A DNA stretch of 64,000 nucleotides, from NCBI RefSeq assembly GCF_018139145.2, contig NC_059478.1, forward strand, positions 32,549,001 through 32,613,000. The letters are read 5' to 3'. The notes beneath the pieces were generated by a model. It searched no databases. It saw nothing but the letters and a program-made list of their open reading frames with translations, and was not told the DNA's origin. The DNA is from Gymnogyps californianus. Lineage: Eukaryota; Chordata; Aves; Accipitriformes; Cathartidae. Shown in pieces: positions 61,101-64,000 of this stretch. The first letter of the stretch is position 1. The number at the start of each line of letters is the position of its first letter. The position numbers and the translations under genes are program-made.

Positions 61101-63043
61101 GTTTACAGGGACTACCTTCACCAGTGATCTGATCTCAGAAACTCTAATGGGCCCACAATCTTTAGATAAGTTTACTAAAAATTGGAAGACTTTTCAGACT
61201 TCAAGCTTTTTGAGCCTCTATCACAACTCTAATCCGCCATGAAGATGAGGTGTCTAGTATCTCCAGTGTAGTGTTTTAAACCAAAACAATCAGAGCTCCT
61301 TCAGAAGCAGAAGCACTAATAAGCAAGGAGAAGACCACAAGATTCAAGAGATTACTTTCTCCAGCCTTCTTCATGCTAAGTCTTAGCCTTTACATGATAT
61401 TCTTGTCATTCAATACTACTTGGTGGTGCATCAGAAGACCACTGTAGACAGTTAGTGACTCACCTGCATTACAGGTCCTACTGGCTCCTTTCTTGGTCTG
61501 TTGATAAGAAAATCATGACTGACTCCGTACCAATGAAATAAAAGTTTCCAATTTTCCTAGCACCTCCCTTGTGCCAGAGAAGTATTTTCATCCTATTAAA
61601 TTGGCCCCGATGTACAACAGTCTCTTCCACGTACAAATGGCTATACTGGGGCAAGGAGAAAACATACACAAAAGGTTTTTTGAGAGGTTGTGCAGGGCTA
61701 CCTGGTGAAGGACCTCTGGGCAGGATTCCCATGCTGTTGTCCACCATGCAGGCATTTTGATACGTGTGAGCATGGGTGGTCTGATATCAGCATTGAAATA
61801 ATGTGCTCCGCTTGCCCATCTGCTTGCCCATTACCCATCATGTTGGCCCCGTCCTCTTGTTGACCTTCTAACATCATCAATTTGAGGGCTGACCAGGAGA
61901 AACTTGTTCTTACACTCTGATCTCTGATGCACAGTGTCCTTCACTTTTTAAGAAGGAAGGTGATTTTTCATGGCAAACTCAGACATCCCAAGAGGCCAGC
62001 ACTCATCAACCGACACACAATAAGGTGGATCTTAAACCAGTGCACATTTGAGTAGGTTGAGTGAATTAAATGGAGCCTCACTGATTCACACCAGCTGAGA
62101 AGAGCACTAGAGGAAGGGATTTGAGAGGATTTAGGAGCTGTCCCAACTGTGAAACCCTTTAAAGTTTGGTTCACAGACCTGCAAAGCAGAGGACAGACTG
62201 GCAGTATGTGCATGCAGATCAAAAACAGTCCCAAAGGTGGTGAGACACTTCCATCAAGATTTCGTCTTATTTGCTGGACTCGTTGTGCCAGTTACAAATC
62301 ACTGTATATTCCAGCAGCCAAACAGCTGGAAAGGGCACGACACCGTGGGCTCTGACCAGTTTCCTGCAGTGCTCGCTGGAGCAGCTTCTCTCACTTCCAT
62401 TGCATTTTGGTACTGAAACGCTTTGGGTCAGCAACCTCCAAAGAAAAACTTTTAAGCTTTTCAGAAAGTCATACCAAGTCATACCCATCCCCAAAGGAAA
62501 CAAGAAAAACCCAAAACAGATGCATGCAAGCTTGGCTTTAAGAAACAGGGAAGGGTGGGAACAGTGTGCTTGTCGCTTTTTACTCTAAATAGCATCAGGA
62601 AGCCCTACAGTCCCTGAATTAAAAAGGAAATAAACTTTCAGTGCAGGTTGCGGGACCAATAGTTTATACACTAAAGCAATATGCACATTTAACAATCTGA
62701 AAATGAGACAGCTCTGCACTGCACAGCCAGCCACGTAGAAAATAAACAAAACCCTTGAAGTGATCATCCTGGAAGGTTTCAGCTCCAATTCAGACTAACA
62801 TTTGAGTGTACGATGAAGGTGTGACCGCAGGGAGGCCGATGGCCGATGGTAAGAGGGGCCAAGCCCAGCCCTCTCGCCACCAAGCCAAGGTCAGCCTTGC
62901 CTGAACGAAGGTTGCTGGAAGGGGGCCATAATTCACAAAATCATTTAAATGGTTAAATGGGCTACACATGTGGCAGAGTGCTCCCGGAGTGATGAATTTA
63001 GAGTGCTGTATTCTGTTTAAATAATAAATGTTGTATTTTTTCC
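61101..63043. other. Non-coding stretch, no gene recognised
   Basis: Minus-strand open frames at 61478-61880 look slightly more protein-like than average but match no family known to me and lack clear splice signals. The rest is unique sequence. Confidence 0.4.
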
Positions 63044-63061
63044 TTTTTTTTTTTTTTTTTT
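63044..63061 (+). repeat. T18 tract followed by ACAG
   Basis: Eighteen T directly followed by ACAGGG make a textbook polypyrimidine tract plus acceptor on the plus strand, but the downstream frame is open for only a few codons. It may be just a simple repeat. Confidence 0.9.
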
Positions 63062-63299
63062 ACAGGGCTTGTACAGCCTGTAAAGTGTCTTCAAGTATAG
63101 AAAATCCCCAATAGCTTTAAATCTGCAATCGCCCTGACCACTGGGCTTCGGCCATCTAAACCAGAGCAGAACTGGGGCAAAAATGGAAGCGCATTTATAA
63201 AAATATCCACCATGGGAGATACCCCTAAACTCTTTCCTAACGGCATCTGATCTAAGAGGGTCTTGAACTCCAGTTTTCATAGGTACTGCTTAGATCTCT

Positions 63300-63760
63300 G
63301 AATGCTCCTCATGTTCTTAATCACGTCTGCTCCAGAGATGAGGCTATGAATAATTAACTATGCCTCCAACATTACAGTCATAGATTATGGTGGTGGTGAC
63401 TTGTGGACTGCCATGCGCAGCATAAACCATTTAGGAAACTCTGTTATCCACTTTCCCTTTATATTTGTCTTGCAATCACTTACCGCTTAAAAGGGTAAAT
63501 CTTTCATAGCTTTAATTAAAGCATTTAAAATAATTTACACTGAAATTGTATGTGCTTGGGTCTGTCAAAATTGATGCTTTAATAACATGTCATCCCTTTT
63601 TTCGATTGCCCTGAAATCTGTTAAAATTACCACTAATCTAATTGGGAACAAAGTTGTCAAATGCATGCAGCTCTGACAGTTTGTCTTTCTGCAAACTGCC
63701 GACAGATTGCAAGTTACGCATGTGTTGAGCAGATGGGTAAGTTAAAAGGAACACAAAAAA
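63300..63760. promoter_or_regulatory. AT-rich motif-dense stretch, possible conserved element
   Basis: About 460 bases without a sizeable open frame or repeat family. They are dense in ATTA/TAAT cores (ATAATTAACTATG, CTTTAATTAAAGC, ACTAATCTAATTGG) and TGACAG/CTGTCA-type sites (63561-63568, 63673-63680), the latter resembling TALE-homeodomain sites. This is the longest block of such composition in the window. Conservation across species is the deciding test. Confidence 0.3.
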
Positions 63761-64000
63761 AAGCAATTTATTAAATCACCTGGAACCAGCAGCTCCATTC
63801 CAAAAATAGTGAGAATGAAATATAGCAAGAGCTAGCAGAGTTGGCACTGGAATATGCCAGAAGGTACCAGTTACAAAACAAGATAAACATTTTGAGAAGC
63901 CTCAGCTGTGTTGCAGAATAATGAGGCGTTATTTAACCCGATATAGATTACCAGCAGAAATTAATTTAGGGTGCAGGGTTTTGTGAGAGTGTGTGAGTGT
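63761..64000. other. Non-coding end of window
   Basis: Unique AT-rich sequence with no recognisable feature. The final bases begin a GTGTGTGAGTGT-type run that may be the edge of a microsatellite outside the window. Confidence 0.45.

Noticed and set aside
61478..61880. Two minus-strand frames that look mildly protein-like
   Set aside because: They are in different frames, without clear splice signals or a recognisable family, so they are not listed as a gene or pseudogene.
1..64000. tRNA, rRNA, CRISPR, prokaryotic operon or retroviral genes
   Set aside because: No intact tRNA boxes outside the MIR heads, no spaced direct-repeat array, and no gag/pol/env-like frames were found on either strand.
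1..64000. Well-known microRNA precursors
   Set aside because: I looked for mature sequences of common vertebrate microRNAs (such as let-7, miR-9, miR-124, miR-137 and miR-218) and saw none. The long palindromes have far more perfect stems than typical precursors.

Overview
The window reads as single-copy vertebrate nuclear DNA, most likely from a bird or another sauropsid. The evidence is the absence of any prokaryote-style coding, the lack of long open frames (the longest is about 220 codons and lies in GC-rich DNA), sparse CpG outside one strong CpG island, few microsatellites, no young SINE or L1 copies, and old decayed amniote repeats (MIR, CR1-like LINE and a CR1/L2-type reverse transcriptase relic). 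The species cannot be named from what is visible.

No protein-coding gene could be identified by homology. The window looks like a gene-poor intergenic or long-intron segment. Repeats and sequence features from left to right are: a 36-bp tandem duplication (1.36 kb), a minus-strand MIR (2.4 kb), an imperfect 64-bp duplication (3.9 kb), an AT-rich homeodomain/E-box motif cluster (10.4 kb), a near-perfect 55-bp-arm palindrome with flanking direct repeats (12.5 kb), a 44-bp minisatellite (16.5 kb), a plus-strand MIR carrying a usable splice-site pair (21.8-22.0 kb), more AT-rich motif-dense DNA (25.8-30.1 kb), a CA/TA microsatellite (31.8 kb), a small CpG-rich patch (34.3 kb), a run of 24 G (36.2 kb), an old CR1-like LINE 3' end (39.7-40.25 kb), a decayed foldback repeat (42.6 kb), two MIR fragments (43.5 and 45.0 kb), a second near-perfect palindrome (47.3 kb) directly beside a strong CpG island (47.42-47.89 kb), a LINE reverse-transcriptase relic (59.6-60.0 kb), and two further motif-dense AT-rich stretches (60.9 and 63.4 kb).

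A few open segments bounded by good splice signals are listed as low-confidence candidate exons (plus strand 8.8, 13.7, 24.6 and 52.8 kb; minus strand 31.7 kb). None matches a protein family I recognise. The most plausible transcription unit, if one exists, starts at the 47.4-47.9 kb CpG island and runs rightwards, with 52784-52981 as a possible internal exon; this is inference.

The most unusual signals are the two young-looking palindromes at 12.5 and 47.3 kb. Both have exactly 10-nt loops, and one is flanked by a target-site-duplication-like direct repeat.
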